The notes beneath the pieces were generated by a model, which did no database searches, was not told the DNA's origin, and worked only from the letters and a program-made list of their open reading frames with translations. From Bacillus fonticola (GTDB lineage Bacteria > Bacillota > Bacilli > Bacillales > JC228): DNA of 64,000 nt. Position 1 is the stretch's first letter. The number at the start of each line of letters is the position of its first letter. The DNA lies in NCBI RefSeq assembly GCF_012955605.1, contig NZ_CP052135.1, forward strand, positions 2,368,711 through 2,432,710, given 5' to 3'. The position numbers were made by a program, and so were the translations under genes. Shown here one piece after another: positions 1 to 10,055 of the stretch.

Positions 1-949
1 GATGATGAGCATAATCGTCAATGAGTATTTGTGTGCCTACCTGTTTTTCAGTGAAGCGTCTTTTTACACCTCTGAACGTTTCCAGTTGTTCCTTTACTTT
101 ATCTGTTTCAATTTCTTCGTAGTGGCACAACGCAATCACACCAAGCGCATTCAATACGTTATGGTCACCGTAGGCTGGGATAAAGAATCGCTCATAAAAC
201 GTATTACGAACAAAGACATCAAACGCCGTCCCTGCTGTAGATTTTTCTACATTACGTGCTTGGAAATCGTTCTCTTCACCAAAGCCATAAAACATAACAG
301 GTACTTTCGCCTGAATCTTCTGTAGTTCTTCGTCGTCTCCACAAGCAATAATTCCTTTTTTCACTTGCCACGCCATCTCCTGAAAAGCGCCAAATACATC
401 TTCTACATTGGCAAAATAATCGGGGTGGTCAAAATCTATGTTCGTCATAATCGCATAATCAGGTTCGTAACTCAAAAAGTGACGTCGATATTCACACGCT
501 TCAAAAACGAAAAACTCGGCATTTTCATCCCCTTTTCCTGTACCATCCCCAATAAGATACGAGGTAGGTCGTGCACCTCGAAGGACATGTGCGAGTAACC
601 CCGTCGTCGATGTTTTCCCGTGTGCTCCTGTAACAGCAACACTTGTGAATTTTTGGATGAATTCGCCGAGAAAACGATGATATCTAATCACCGGAATTGC
701 CAATCGCTTCGCTTCTTGTAGTTCTTCATGGTCATCCGAGTAAGCGTTCCCTGCAATGACGGTCATGCCCGGTTGTACATTGGATGCAGAAAAGGGTAGA
801 ATCGGAATCCCAGCTTCTTCGAGTGCTTTTTGTGTGAAAAAATTTTTCTCTACGTCAGATCCTTGTACGCGAAAATGCATGTCGTCAAGAATTTGTGCGA
901 GTGGACTCATTCCCGATCCTTTTATGCCAACAAAATGATATAGAGTCAT
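1..949 (-). CDS. murC: UDP-N-acetylmuramate--L-alanine ligase MurC (5' part)
   Basis: MurC joins L-alanine to UDP-MurNAc with ATP, the first step of the peptidoglycan stem peptide, in the cytoplasm. The reading frame opens at an ATG at 949 after a GGAGG site and runs off the left edge, so about 316 N-terminal codons are visible. The start [19 protein letters not shown] carries the glycine-rich nucleotide motif. [10 protein letters not shown] near residue 110 is the Mur ligase ATP loop, and [11 protein letters not shown] near residue 170 fits the central domain. In B. subtilis murC is close to sftA (ytpS), as here. The C-terminal ligase domain is outside the window. The start and family are firm. 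Confidence 0.95.
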   Translation of the reverse strand, partial: MTLYHFVGIKGSGMSPLAQILDDMHFRVQGSDVEKNFFTQKALEEAGIPILPFSASNVQPGMTVIAGNAYSDDHEELQEAKRLAIPVIRYHRFLGEFIQKFTSVAVTGAHGKTSTTGLLAHVLRGARPTSYLIGDGTGKGDENAEFFVFEACEYRRHFLSYEPDYAIMTNIDFDHPDYFANVEDVFGAFQEMAWQVKKGIIACGDDEELQKIQAKVPVMFYGFGEENDFQARNVEKSTAGTAFDVFVRNTFYERFFIPAYGDHNVLNALGVIALCHYEEIETDKVKEQLETFRGVKRRFTEKQVGTQILIDDYAHH

Positions 950-1141
950 ATTGAGAACCTCCAGCAATCGTCTATCTGTTCACAGTATATGAAAAGGCGT
1001 CTCATTTGCAAGATGTCCGATGGGTTCACTCGTTGCCTTGGAAAAATGTCTCACCAAAGAATTTCATTTTTCCCCTGCCAACTAACTGCACTGACCATCA
1101 ACAATCCACGTACGACAGCCTTCTCATCCTAATTCTTGGTG

Positions 1142-2254
1142 TCAATTGTACGGAACAAACTCCACTCTTTCCAACCGAGGATTCGGTCGGTAGCGCCTGC
1201 CCGCTTTTGCTTGTGGCTTTCCATTAAGAAGTACATTGTCCCCTGTAAATCCGTGGTGAATTTGAAGAAGAGAATTCCCTACTCCGTACAAGTCAACGGG
1301 TACCCCTTGTTTTTCAAAGGACTGTATCCGTTCTTCGTTAAACCCTCCACTTACGACAATCTTCACATGATGAAAACCTTCTTCGTCCAATGCTTTTCTC
1401 AGTGCAAACAACAATTCGGCGTTCACTCCACGTGGGTCGAAACTTCCAAGTACATGTTGATTTCGTAAAAAATATTGGTCAATCATTGTTCGGGACGTAT
1501 CGATACGGACCCCCTTTAAATCAGAACCAAACGCTCTAGCAATTTTGAGAGAATCTGTAATCACATCATTGTTGTAATCAACTAAAGTAATCAAGTCATC
1601 TTCAGGGAATGTTTCTTGATACGCTTTTGTCGCTGCCACTATATCTCCATCAAACAATTGGATGAGAGCATGCGGCATCGTTCCCATCCCTTGTTTCCCC
1701 CACCATTCGTTCATGGCGTGAGTGGCTTGCGCTGTAGAGCCACCAATGTATGCCGCATAGCCGTCCCCCGCCTGTTGGGTGAAGTGATCGTCACGGTCTC
1801 CCATAAAGATGACTGGCTTTTGCTTTCCGGAAATACCGGCAGCCTTTACTACGTTATATACATTTGTAGCGACTGACGTTCGGCGGGCGAGTATCCCGTC
1901 GATCATCCCTTCAAGAAACCCAAAGTGCTGATACTTCCCTTCAATGGTCAAAACCGTTTCAAACGGGGAAACACGATCTCCATCCTTCAATGAATGAATC
2001 GTTAATGATTCTGGATTTTCACTAAATGTATGTACGAGTGCAATCGCTTCATCTGTTCCACACAATACGGCATGTTTCTTTTGAAAAAACTGCATGGTGA
2101 CCGTATCGTCTGATTTGTATTTTTCAGCAAGTTCTTTTGTTTTCAAAAAGTAAACGGCAGAGAACCAACCTTCGCCGACCCGTTCATCAAACTTAAAAGT
2201 TTTGTTCGTCAATCGGGATATGTGTCCTTTAAGCTTTAGTTCTATTTCTTTCAT
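1142..2254 (-). CDS. pncB: Nicotinate phosphoribosyltransferase
   Basis: This enzyme makes nicotinate mononucleotide from nicotinate and PRPP in the NAD salvage pathway (cytoplasm). The roughly 370-residue product has the family's N-terminal section (KFDERVGEGWFSAVYFLKT), the central block MGDRDDHFTQQAGDG and the C-terminal block VVSGGFNEERIQ...VDLYGVG expected of the phosphoribosyl-binding barrel. It is the short form, well below the ~490 residues of B. subtilis PncB. A TTG five codons upstream is also in frame, but its own GGAG lies 9 nt before the ATG at 2254, so I chose the ATG. It lies between murC and an insertion sequence, which is not the B. subtilis arrangement. Substrate choice between nicotinate and a related base is inferred from family only. 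Confidence 0.87.
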   Translation of the reverse strand: MKEIELKLKGHISRLTNKTFKFDERVGEGWFSAVYFLKTKELAEKYKSDDTVTMQFFQKKHAVLCGTDEAIALVHTFSENPESLTIHSLKDGDRVSPFETVLTIEGKYQHFGFLEGMIDGILARRTSVATNVYNVVKAAGISGKQKPVIFMGDRDDHFTQQAGDGYAAYIGGSTAQATHAMNEWWGKQGMGTMPHALIQLFDGDIVAATKAYQETFPEDDLITLVDYNNDVITDSLKIARAFGSDLKGVRIDTSRTMIDQYFLRNQHVLGSFDPRGVNAELLFALRKALDEEGFHHVKIVVSGGFNEERIQSFEKQGVPVDLYGVGNSLLQIHHGFTGDNVLLNGKPQAKAGRRYRPNPRLERVEFVPYN

Positions 2255-2556
2255 AGCCACAAACTCCAATCTGCTTTCCTAGACTTTGCTGCTTGGCGTA
2301 TCACATCCATGTTGGTAGAAGAACTATGACAAAGGAGATGACACATTTCAACATCTTACATTGTATCGGGCTTTGCTGTTTAAGTAAAGAAAGACTCTTG
2401 TTCTCTCAGCTATGAGGAGTAAATATAGATAGTTATATGGCAGCTTTCAATTTCTAATGTTAAAATTTACCATATACATCAAGTTATTTTTTTGCCAAAA
2501 AAGTAATCCTAAATTAGTTTTTATCTATTTTATTTTTGGCTCTAATTAAAAGTAGG
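2255..2556. other. Gene-free stretch upstream of pncB
   Basis: This AT-rich spacer lies between the pncB start and a GC-rich palindromic module. It presumably carries the pncB promoter on the minus strand. I see no convincing -35/-10 pair, no open frame of note and no strong hairpin. Confidence 0.5.
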
Positions 2557-2687
2557 CTGTTGATTTCCGCTCCAGGTGCTCGCTTTCCGCGGGGCGGGCG
2601 GTGAGCCTCCTCATCGCTGCGCTCTTGCGGGGTCTCACCTGTCCCGCTAATCCCGCAGGAGTCGGCACCTTCCGCTCCAATCAACAG
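2557..2687. repeat. GC-rich palindromic intergenic module (stand-alone copy)
   Basis: A 131-bp GC-rich block in an AT-rich spacer is bounded by a perfect 9-bp inverted repeat, CTGTTGATT (2557-2565) and AATCAACAG (2679-2687). Inside are TTCCGCTCC, CTTTCCGCGGGGCGGGCGG, GAGCCTCCTC and CTCACCTGTCCCGC. The same blocks recur at 16397-16680, 36845-36965 and 37095-37285 and in part at 17990-18180. From memory, modules of this style are common between genes in Bacillaceae. Their function is not known to me. No protein is encoded, so if mobile it depends on proteins made elsewhere. Confidence 0.75.
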
Positions 2688-2738
2688 CGTGCCAAGTATT
2701 AATTTTGCTTCTTATCACACCCTTTGTTATAGTGAAGT

Positions 2739-4049
2739 TTAAGTGAATCTTATTTGAATTGGCTTTGCTAATTCAGCTACATCCTCGTCTGTTACCGTGC
2801 GACCGCGAATCGCTTCTAACAGGTTCGAGGATTTTTCTTTTGCTGTTTTTTTCAACTGTTTCCATACGCTAGACCCTTTTTCGTATAGCTGCATCAACAT
2901 GTCCGCAATCTGGGTGAGAAGATAATGATTTTTCATCGCTTGGTACTGGTGGCTATTGGGGTGTTCAATAAAATAACGCGTATTTTTTTGTTGATTAAAA
3001 CCTTGATTCTCGATCTTCCAACGGCTTCGACCTACTGAAACCAGCCGTTCTGCATTGTTCTTGTTCACTTTCATATTCGTGATAAAGACAAATTGTCGAC
3101 TTGTTCCTTCTTCTGTTTCGAACTTAGATTCCAGTACATTCACCATTCTTTTATGATAGGGCATGTCATTGACCCAAAAAAGATGACTCTCCTTTTGACC
3201 TTTTTCCATCGTTTTTATCGCATAAAAATCGGACGCAATACTTCGTATTCTGCCTTCTTTAAATCGGAAAAGGTATTTCCAGTTGTACTCCTCACAACGA
3301 CTAAATACAGGCTCACATGCGTATAGGCTATCCCCTAAAACACAAATAGGCAGCCTCTTATAGGTCTGCTTGAGCTTCTCCGCTAATCTATGAAATGCCT
3401 TTAATTCGCAATCCTGTTTGGTGACGTTTTCTGATTCATTTTCAATAAATTCCGACCCAATGCTATACACCATATCGCCTACCACTAGCTTGGCTTCCAA
3501 CACATGATGCATGTATACCGTCTGGATTTCTCCTGTTTCCTTGTTCTTATATTCGCGTCTCAAACAATGTTCACAGTGCTTCTTCTCAAAAGAATACAAC
3601 CCGGTGCCGTCAAAGATGACGCCCCAGTATCTCCCTTCTATTTTGTACTGGTCGAAGCACCGCTTATTGAACAGTTCCTTGATCATATAAGTCCTGATTT
3701 CTTCTAATTCTGTCACTTCTAATCCAGTTAAAAAGTCGTTAATGGTGTCGTAATGAGGGAGTTCTTCCAACTCGTCTAGCTGCAATGTTTTCCTCATATT
3801 CTCTATACACTCATCCGTATTTAATGCGTCACTCATGCTTCTCATGGAAGTCAAACCCATCACGTTTTTTAACAGAGTGGTATATAAGAGTACTTCTGGC
3901 CCATAGGTAATATAGCTCTTTGATCGGTGATCTTTTACTTTTTTTAGTTTGTGAATTAGATCCTTAAAGAAATGTCTTTGAGTTTTTGTGAACTCGAAGA
4001 AATAATTCGTCTCTTTTTCCTGTTTTCTTCTCTCTTTTCTCGTAGCCAT
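2739..4049 (-). mobile_element. Insertion-sequence transposase (DDE type)
   Basis: The 436-residue product is an intact-looking transposase. Likely catalytic blocks are IFDGTGLYSF (first Asp), CVLGDSLYA (second Asp) and SVGRSRWKIENQGFNQQK, which resembles the IS4-type R-x3-E block with the catalytic Glu. I place it near IS4/ISNCY-like elements without naming a family. The start at 4049 is fixed by AGGAGG 6 nt upstream; an in-frame ATG nine codons earlier lacks a site. A 12-bp inverted repeat (4059-4070 and 4113-4124) would fold over this ribosome site in the mRNA. I could not define the outer ends or target duplication. It separates pncB from sftA. Confidence 0.85.
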
Positions 4050-4058
4050 AGTAATCCT

Positions 4059-4124
4059 CCTAAAATGTGCAGTCATATAGCACTTTTGTACCGTTAAATT
4101 ATCTCATATTTAGCACATTTTAGG
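4059..4124 (-). promoter_or_regulatory. Hairpin that can mask the transposase ribosome site
   Basis: On the transposase strand CCTAAAATGTGC (4124-4113) is followed after 42 nt by its exact complement GCACATTTTAGG (4070-4059). The 3' arm shares its last three bases with the AGGAGG that serves the ATG at 4049. Pairing would hide part of the site. In IS10 and relatives, such hairpins stop translation from transcripts that read in from outside. That role here is inferred. Confidence 0.6.
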
Positions 4125-4179
4125 GTCGATAGACGTAAGATTAGCTCGAAGAATTTTTACTCTTCAGTACTGTTGTTCT

Positions 4180-6759
4180 CTACTCTTCGATAGCAGAGGC
4201 CAATTCATCTTTTGTCATCAAGACATCACGCGGCTTCGATCCTTTTGCTTCCGAAACAATACCTTGTAATTCTAACAAGTCGACTAAGCGAGCTGCCCTG
4301 TTGTATCCTACTCTGAATTGCCGTTGAATGAGGGAAGTGGACGCATGCTGCTGCTTTACAACAAATGCACACACTTCTTCAAACAAATCGTCTTCTGCCT
4401 CTTTTGCATCAATCTTCTGCAGCAATTCCTCTTGTTGGAACAAATAGTTAGGTTCGTGGTCACGACTCACGTCTTTAACGACAGCCTCAATTTCATCGTC
4501 TGTTACAAAAGTCCCTTGCATGCGGACAAGTTTACTAGACCCATTCTCAACGAATAGCATATCACCTCTGCCTAATAACCGTTCTGCACCTGCCCGGTCC
4601 AGGATGGTTCTTGAGTCGACTTGAGATGAAACTGAAAAGGCAAGACGTGTTGGAACGTTTGCCTTAATAAGACCCGTGATCACGTCTACAGACGGCCGCT
4701 GCGTTGCGAGTAATAAATGGATTCCACAAGCTCGTGCCTTTTGCGCAATCCGACAAATTGCCTCCTCTACATCGTTTGGAGCCATCATCATGAGGTCTGC
4801 TAATTCATCAATGACGATGACTAAATAAGGGAGCTTATGGGAGTATTGCTCTTCCTTCTCACAAAGTTCATTGTATTTTTTTACATCTCGAACGCGAGCA
4901 TGGGCGAACAGCTCATAACGACGCTCCATCTCTTCAACAGCCCACTTCAAGGCAGCTGTTGCCGCTTTTACATCTGTAATAACTGGACTGACAAGGTGTG
5001 GTAGCCCATTGTATGGAGCCAATTCCACTACTTTTGGATCAATTAACAGCAGGTTCACCTCGTGAGGCTGCGCCTTATACAGTAAGCTAATCAGCATGGA
5101 GTTAATACACACACTTTTTCCAGAACCAGTAGCTCCCGCAATTAATCCGTGCGGCATCTTTGCAAGGTCAGTTACAATGGGGGCTCCTGATAAATCAACT
5201 CCCAATGCAACTGTTAGCGGGGATGTAGAGTCCCGAAATACAGAAGTTCCCAGCACTTCTTTTAACACAACTGGTCTGCTCGATGCATTCGGAATCTCCA
5301 CACCAATTGCTTGTTTACCAGGAATCGGGGCCTCAAGACGAATATCCTCAGCTGCAAGATTTAGTTTTAAATCGTCAAGTAAATTTGTAATCTTACTTAC
5401 CTTCACACCTGGTTCTGGCTGAATTTCAAAGCGTGTAACACTAGGGCCTTGCGTCCAATCTACTACCTTTGCTTTCACATGAAAGTGAGAGAGAGTTTCC
5501 TGCAGTCTATGTGCTTGTTCCTCAGCCCAAATCGTAGCGTCTTCCCCTTTAATAGGGTCTTGTAGCAAAGAAAGTGCTGGCGTGTATGTCCAGGTGTCTA
5601 ATTCGTCATTTTGTGGAGGAATCCACTGTTTTGTACTCGACACCTCTTCTTCATGATGCATGAACTCTCTTTCTATTGTGGCATCTTGAGTTCGACGTGT
5701 ATTTTTAAAATCTTCAATAAAATGTCTTTCATCCGCAACAGCGACTTCGCTAGCTTTCATCGCTTGCTCTTTTTTACGCTGTTCTTGAGCCTCGTAGCGA
5801 GTTTTATCCTGCTTTAACATCAACACATTGAAAGGAAGATGACTACGCTTTCGAGGGGTATCTTCTTCTTTATTATCCGTTGACGATTCCTCAACGGAAG
5901 GGGAATCCTCAATAGAAGGCGCTTCTTCCTCAGCATCTGTATCTTGATAGCTATTGGAAATTGTCGCTACTTCCTCGTCACTGCCTTCAGACTCCAGATA
6001 GGTAGCAGGTACTACGCTCTCCGAAGAATCTAACCCGTTCTCTATGGAAATACGATGGTAAGGTTGTTTGACAACGCTTTCTGGTTCTTCTTCAAAAGAG
6101 AAGGACTCTCGTTGTTTCTCACTTGATGGTGTATTGATGGGGAGAGAAACGCTTTCTGACTTCACCTCTTTCTGCTGAATTTGCAAACTAATATCTGGCT
6201 CGTCGTTCTCTGTTGCCATGGAGAGTGAACGGAGTGACTCCTCCACGCTGTTCTCTTCGTCTATGCAGGTGGATGACCATGAAGATGTCGTGCGTCCAGG
6301 TCTTTTTTTAAACCCATAAATCGGAGAAGGGATTTCTGTCGGTTGAAATGGACGAGATGGACGGAAGACAGGTTTCACTTGCTCAGAATCTTTTTCAGGC
6401 GCAGGTTTTACCTCAAATTCCTTTTGTGGCATTTGCTGACTCTGTGCGGCACGTTGCTTTCTCCTAGAGCTTTTTTCTTGCTGCATACCTTTAGGTGACT
6501 GTGCAATCGTATTTTCTCTAATTCTTCTTTTCCTAGGTCTACCCTCTTCATTTTGGATGGGTTGCTTATACTTTTGCTGTTCTTGCATAGCATCCCGTTT
6601 TGGATAATGATAACGAATACGAGCCTTAATCTCCTCATTTTCTTGGAGGCTACTATGTAAACGATCTTTCAGCGTTGAGTCTGCTGGCATACCTTGTTCT
6701 GACATCTGTTTGTTTGTGGAAGATGTGCGATCTTTCCACCAAGAGCGAAAACCCATCAT
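4180..6759 (-). CDS. sftA: DNA translocase SftA (FtsK/SpoIIIE family)
   Basis: SftA is the soluble FtsK-type ATPase that clears chromosome ends from the closing septum. The 859-residue product has a long, polar, low-complexity N-terminal half and no membrane segments, unlike SpoIIIE. From about residue 410 come the translocase domains: Walker A GATGSGKS near 543, LLIDPKVVEL after it, and Walker B LVIVIDELADLMMM near 651. A C-terminal winged-helix segment at about 776-850 (STSLIQRQFRVGYNRAARLV) resembles the DNA-recognition gamma domain. The start at 6759 follows GAGG; the next codon is also ATG. It is somewhat shorter than the B. subtilis protein, mostly in the linker. Neighbouring murC and ytpR match B. 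subtilis. Confidence 0.95.
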   Translation of the reverse strand: MMGFRSWWKDRTSSTNKQMSEQGMPADSTLKDRLHSSLQENEEIKARIRYHYPKRDAMQEQQKYKQPIQNEEGRPRKRRIRENTIAQSPKGMQQEKSSRRKQRAAQSQQMPQKEFEVKPAPEKDSEQVKPVFRPSRPFQPTEIPSPIYGFKKRPGRTTSSWSSTCIDEENSVEESLRSLSMATENDEPDISLQIQQKEVKSESVSLPINTPSSEKQRESFSFEEEPESVVKQPYHRISIENGLDSSESVVPATYLESEGSDEEVATISNSYQDTDAEEEAPSIEDSPSVEESSTDNKEEDTPRKRSHLPFNVLMLKQDKTRYEAQEQRKKEQAMKASEVAVADERHFIEDFKNTRRTQDATIEREFMHHEEEVSSTKQWIPPQNDELDTWTYTPALSLLQDPIKGEDATIWAEEQAHRLQETLSHFHVKAKVVDWTQGPSVTRFEIQPEPGVKVSKITNLLDDLKLNLAAEDIRLEAPIPGKQAIGVEIPNASSRPVVLKEVLGTSVFRDSTSPLTVALGVDLSGAPIVTDLAKMPHGLIAGATGSGKSVCINSMLISLLYKAQPHEVNLLLIDPKVVELAPYNGLPHLVSPVITDVKAATAALKWAVEEMERRYELFAHARVRDVKKYNELCEKEEQYSHKLPYLVIVIDELADLMMMAPNDVEEAICRIAQKARACGIHLLLATQRPSVDVITGLIKANVPTRLAFSVSSQVDSRTILDRAGAERLLGRGDMLFVENGSSKLVRMQGTFVTDDEIEAVVKDVSRDHEPNYLFQQEELLQKIDAKEAEDDLFEEVCAFVVKQQHASTSLIQRQFRVGYNRAARLVDLLELQGIVSEAKGSKPRDVLMTKDELASAIEE

Positions 6760-7061
6760 AAAATCCTCTTTTCCTTCTATAGCGTAACAGGGGTCACCTG
6801 TTTCTATTTATAATTAATAGCTTTATTGTAACAAGAATAAGGACGGTTTGGGGAAGTGTAGGAAGTGGTATTTTTTCAAACATTACTTTCGTCCATTGTG
6901 GGATTGACTAGTGGAAGGATTAATTTTAGAGTGCACTACCGCCTATCCACCGACTTTTTGGATATAGTAGACGGTCCATAGAAGATAGTCCGGCAGTTTT
7001 AACTATTCTACAGGAAAATTTGATCATATAGTAAACGCTTTTTTTCATTGCCTCACTTTTA
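6760..7061. other. Gene-free spacer between ytpR and sftA
   Basis: This is AT-rich DNA with no open frame of note. It must hold the sftA promoter on the minus strand, but I cannot pick a convincing pair of boxes. The ytpR terminator follows at 7062-7097. Confidence 0.5.
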
Positions 7062-7097
7062 TCAAAAAAAGAGACCCTTTTAGGCCTCTTTTCCGCA
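7062..7097 (-). terminator. Rho-independent terminator after ytpR
   Basis: Read on the minus strand, AAGAGGCC, a short loop, then GGGTCTCTT and a run of seven T. The stem is about 8 bp with one G-U pair. It ends the minus-strand run that includes ytpQ and ytpR. Confidence 0.8.
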
Positions 7098-7102
7098 ACA
7101 TA

Positions 7103-7714
7103 TTATCCTTCATACGTGAACTTAAACGCATCTCCTGGCGTCGCTGCGTCCGGGAGTACGAGAATGCCTTTTTCCTTTGGCGGGTTCTCCAGGTCCAGCT
7201 CCTTCGCCGAACAAATCATTCCGTACGATGGTACACCTCTTAATTCTGCGTCCCGGATTAATAATCCAGACGGCATGACTGCGCCAACTTTTGCGACGAC
7301 AACGCGTTGCCCTTGCGCCACGTTTGGTGCACCACAAACGATTTGAACTTGCTCTTCTCCAACATCAACTTGGCACACGTTAAGCTTATCCGCATCTGGA
7401 TGCTTTTCCATGGAGCTTACGTACCCGACAACAAAGGAGGCCTTCGCATCAATTTCTTCATCAAAGCCAGCGTCTTTTATAACAGATTGTAGGGTAGTAA
7501 ATTGATCGTTTGTAAACACATTACGCCCTTGCTCTAAAGAAGAAAAAATGGTAGAAGCGTTAAAAAGATTCCAACCAGTGGTCTCACCTGTTTCACTGTT
7601 GCACACTCGAGCCACGTTTCCTTTTCGCTCGACTTGACGCTTATCTCTATCCACAGGTTGTACAATCACAAGTAATGTATCGCCAACCCCTTGTAAGTTA
7701 TAGTGAATGTTCAT
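7103..7714 (-). CDS. ytpR: YtpR, tRNA-binding-domain protein
   Basis: The 203-residue protein has a DUF4479-like N-terminal part (residues 1-85) and a C-terminal EMAPII-type oligonucleotide-binding fold (about 90-200), with VGYVSSMEKHPDADKLNVCQVDVG and IVCGAPNV as signature blocks. This domain is also found at the N-terminus of PheT. The free-standing version is thought to bind tRNA, but its cellular job is not established. It starts 4 nt after ytpQ ends, so the two are surely co-transcribed. Length agrees with B. subtilis YtpR. Confidence 0.92.
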   Translation of the reverse strand: MNIHYNLQGVGDTLLVIVQPVDRDKRQVERKGNVARVCNSETGETTGWNLFNASTIFSSLEQGRNVFTNDQFTTLQSVIKDAGFDEEIDAKASFVVGYVSSMEKHPDADKLNVCQVDVGEEQVQIVCGAPNVAQGQRVVVAKVGAVMPSGLLIRDAELRGVPSYGMICSAKELDLENPPKEKGILVLPDAATPGDAFKFTYEG

Positions 7715-7718
7715 TGAT

Positions 7719-8522
7719 TTACTCCTTTGACTTTTGTTTACCTAAAATAAAGATCGGCTCCAATTCTCCGTCCTCATATAGAAATGAAAGTGCAGTAATC
7801 GGGACGCGGCCTTCCGCAAAAAACTTCATCGTCATTTGCGCTAAAATATCGTAACCAGTTTGATTACGGATATCACAAATAATACAAACATCTTGATGGG
7901 GAACCGCAACCGCCATCTCTCCCTGCATATCCTTTTTCAGCTCGGAAAGCCAGCGGTCATTTAAGATACGACTCGCATCGTATCCATCGTTTGTATTTAA
8001 AAAGTAGAACACATTACCAGCTACTTCATCCGATTTCATCTCAGTAGGTAGAGACCGAACGTGAAAACGAGCAATTTCCCTAATGCGATCTTTCGTCCAT
8101 CCGTATTTCTGTAAAGTTTGTTCATCGACGAGGCGGTATGTGTTCCCAAGGTCAACTGCATAATAAATTCTCGTTTCAGCAGTATGTTCATCAGTGACAA
8201 AGGACACCCCTTCCTTTGATTCTTTCGGAAAAGATGTAGAGCGAATTACCGGGTACACATGTTGCTCTTTTCCATCTAGGGATAAGGTGGACACCATCTC
8301 GCGGAGCGCTTCATTGACATAGTAGACCATTTCCTCAATAGCCGCGTCTCCCTCTACCTCCCACTTCCCAACAAGCCTAGGGAGTTCTATCGTTACACCT
8401 TTTTTTGTGTCACTATCCTCAATTCGTAACGTATCTTTCTCACGGTCAAAGGAGATGGTTCGATCCGGGGCCTGGCACCGCTCTATGAGCAAATCCCGCA
8501 TCCGTTTACTATCCATCTTCAT
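7719..8522 (-). CDS. ytpQ: YtpQ, DUF1444 family protein
   Basis: This cytoplasmic protein of 267 residues belongs to DUF1444, conserved in Bacilli with no assigned function. The frame could open 20 codons earlier, but AGGAGGTGG sits about 8 nt upstream of the ATG at 8522. That start also gives the usual family length. Conserved-looking blocks are [21 protein letters not shown] and [19 protein letters not shown]. There are no membrane segments or signal peptide. It is followed by ytpR after 4 nt, as in B. subtilis. Confidence 0.88.
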   Translation of the reverse strand: MKMDSKRMRDLLIERCQAPDRTISFDREKDTLRIEDSDTKKGVTIELPRLVGKWEVEGDAAIEEMVYYVNEALREMVSTLSLDGKEQHVYPVIRSTSFPKESKEGVSFVTDEHTAETRIYYAVDLGNTYRLVDEQTLQKYGWTKDRIREIARFHVRSLPTEMKSDEVAGNVFYFLNTNDGYDASRILNDRWLSELKKDMQGEMAVAVPHQDVCIICDIRNQTGYDILAQMTMKFFAEGRVPITALSFLYEDGELEPIFILGKQKSKE

Positions 8523-8633
8523 CTTATCCACCACCTCCTGTTCTCTCTCGTTATTGTATAGATTATCTACTACCTTTTTCAAGTGACAGGAAAGGGGATA
8601 CTTTTAACTGGGTAAATACTACCCATTATAAGA

Positions 8634-8669
8634 CAAAAGAAAACTCCCCAGCTGTAAAGGGAGTTTTAC
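8634..8669 (-). terminator. Terminator after ytpP
   Basis: Minus strand: AAAACTCCC, loop, GGGAGTTTT, then TCTTTT. This is a 9-bp stem with a T-rich tail. It splits ytpP and the EIIC-like gene from ytpQ-ytpR, although read-through is possible. Confidence 0.8.
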
Positions 8670-8690
8670 GCTACTACATCCTTGTCTACA

Positions 8691-9008
8691 CTACAGTTTA
8701 CTAATGAAATTCTCAATCTCTTCTCGCGTCTTACGATCTTTACTCACAAACCGACCTAATTCCTCGCCATTTCTATAGGCAACAAAGCTCGGGATCCCGA
8801 ACACACCTAGTTCACCACATAAATCAATAAATTCATCTCTATCAACAGACACCCATTTTATTGAACCCTTTGTCGCCTCTTCTAGCTCAGGTAAAAATGG
8901 TGCAATGACTCGGCAATCTGGGCACCAGTCGGCTGTAAACATAAATAGTTGTGTCGTTTCCATTTCTTTTCTTTGTTGAAACTCTTCTAGCGAAGTGAGT
9001 GCATCCAT
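8691..9008 (-). CDS. ytpP: YtpP, thioredoxin-like protein
   Basis: A 105-residue thioredoxin fold with the redox motif WCPDC at about residues 28-32 ([19 protein letters not shown]), in place of the canonical WCGPC. The cis-proline region is [12 protein letters not shown]. There is no signal peptide, so it acts in the cytoplasm. The partner is unknown; a thiol reductase or dithiol carrier role is inferred from the motif. It begins 3 nt after the stop of the EIIC-like gene, implying co-translation. In B. subtilis it is also next to ytpQ. Confidence 0.9.
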   Translation of the reverse strand: MDALTSLEEFQQRKEMETTQLFMFTADWCPDCRVIAPFLPELEEATKGSIKWVSVDRDEFIDLCGELGVFGIPSFVAYRNGEELGRFVSKDRKTREEIENFISKL

Positions 9009-9011
9009 CGT

Positions 9012-10055
9012 TTAGTTTCCTCCCTGGTCTAGTCGAAGATCGCCTGGACGTATCCAGCCTATTTTTCTCAACCATTCTGATAGGAGTAAGCTTAACACAG
9101 CAGGAGCTACGATGTGCAACACGACGACTTGGAGAAGGACTGTTGTGGAAAAGCCCATTACTTGAAACGTCATGAACTGACCGACAAATCCACTTGTACC
9201 CATTCCGGCTCCAGCTGGGTTGTTTTCCATTATCCAAACTGTTGTGGCAATCGGTGCAAGCACTGCACCCGCTATTGTCGGCGGAATAAGAACGAGTGGA
9301 TTTCGCACAATGTTCGGTACTTGCAACATGCTCGTGCCAATCCCTTGTGCAAAAAATCCTCCCCAGCCGTTTTCACGAAAGCTGGCTACTGCAAAGCCGA
9401 TCATTTGTGCACTACATCCTATCGTAGCTGCACCTGCCGCCACTCCTTCCAACTCCAGCATAAATGCGATTGCCGCACTCGAAATGGGAGCTGTCAAGGC
9501 AAGCCCCATAAGCACGGCAACAATGATTCCCATTAACACGGGTCTCAATGTGATGGCCCATTCGATCCATTCACCAAATGCACCGACAAAACCACCAATG
9601 GATGGACTTGCCAAGTAGGCGACTGTATAGCCGACTGCCACAGTCACAATCGGCGTTACTAAAATATCGATACGTGTCTCTTTACTCACCAATTTTCCGA
9701 TTTCAGTAGCGACAAGCGCGGCAACAAAGGCACCCGCAGGTCCACCTGTCAATCCAGCGTCCAAGTCCCCATAACTTGCACCGAATCCTCCAACAACCAG
9801 TGCAGAAAACAAAACGAGCGGAGGTGCTTTTAAACCATACGCCACAGCTGCTCCAATAGCTGGCCCCATATACCCTTGAGCGGTTCTACCCATCTCTTCT
9901 AAAAACGGAATTCCTAAAGGTCCCCCAATCGTTTTTTCCAAAATTACCCCGACGATTAACGTAGCAAACAAACCAATCGCCATGCTACTTAACGCATCGA
10001 TAAAGTATACCTTCGGGGATAACGTTACGCCCTTTTTTGTTAAAAATGCTCTCAA
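9012..10055 (-). CDS. PTS EIIC-like membrane protein (PfoR-type)
   Basis: The 347-residue polytopic membrane protein has about ten hydrophobic segments and many glycines (GGFGASYGDLDAGLTGGPAGAF, ENNPAGAGMGTSGFVGQF). It matches the EIIC_2 group that includes PfoR of Clostridium perfringens. These proteins lack the IIA and IIB parts of a sugar PTS, and none is encoded nearby, so sugar transport should not be assumed. Its 3' end lies 3 nt from ytpP. The ATG at 10055 gives an N-terminal cytoplasmic stretch rich in Lys before the first helix. Substrate and role are unknown. Confidence 0.75.
   Translation of the reverse strand: MRAFLTKKGVTLSPKVYFIDALSSMAIGLFATLIVGVILEKTIGGPLGIPFLEEMGRTAQGYMGPAIGAAVAYGLKAPPLVLFSALVVGGFGASYGDLDAGLTGGPAGAFVAALVATEIGKLVSKETRIDILVTPIVTVAVGYTVAYLASPSIGGFVGAFGEWIEWAITLRPVLMGIIVAVLMGLALTAPISSAAIAFMLELEGVAAGAATIGCSAQMIGFAVASFRENGWGGFFAQGIGTSMLQVPNIVRNPLVLIPPTIAGAVLAPIATTVWIMENNPAGAGMGTSGFVGQFMTFQVMGFSTTVLLQVVVLHIVAPAVLSLLLSEWLRKIGWIRPGDLRLDQGGN

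Noticed and set aside
2-938. Plus-strand frames over the murC region
   Set aside because: The minus strand encodes MurC with conserved motifs; these are shadows.
9114-9618. Plus-strand frames over the EIIC-like gene
   Set aside because: The opposite strand encodes a consistent membrane protein with a good start; Cys/His-rich shadow peptides are typical of this case.
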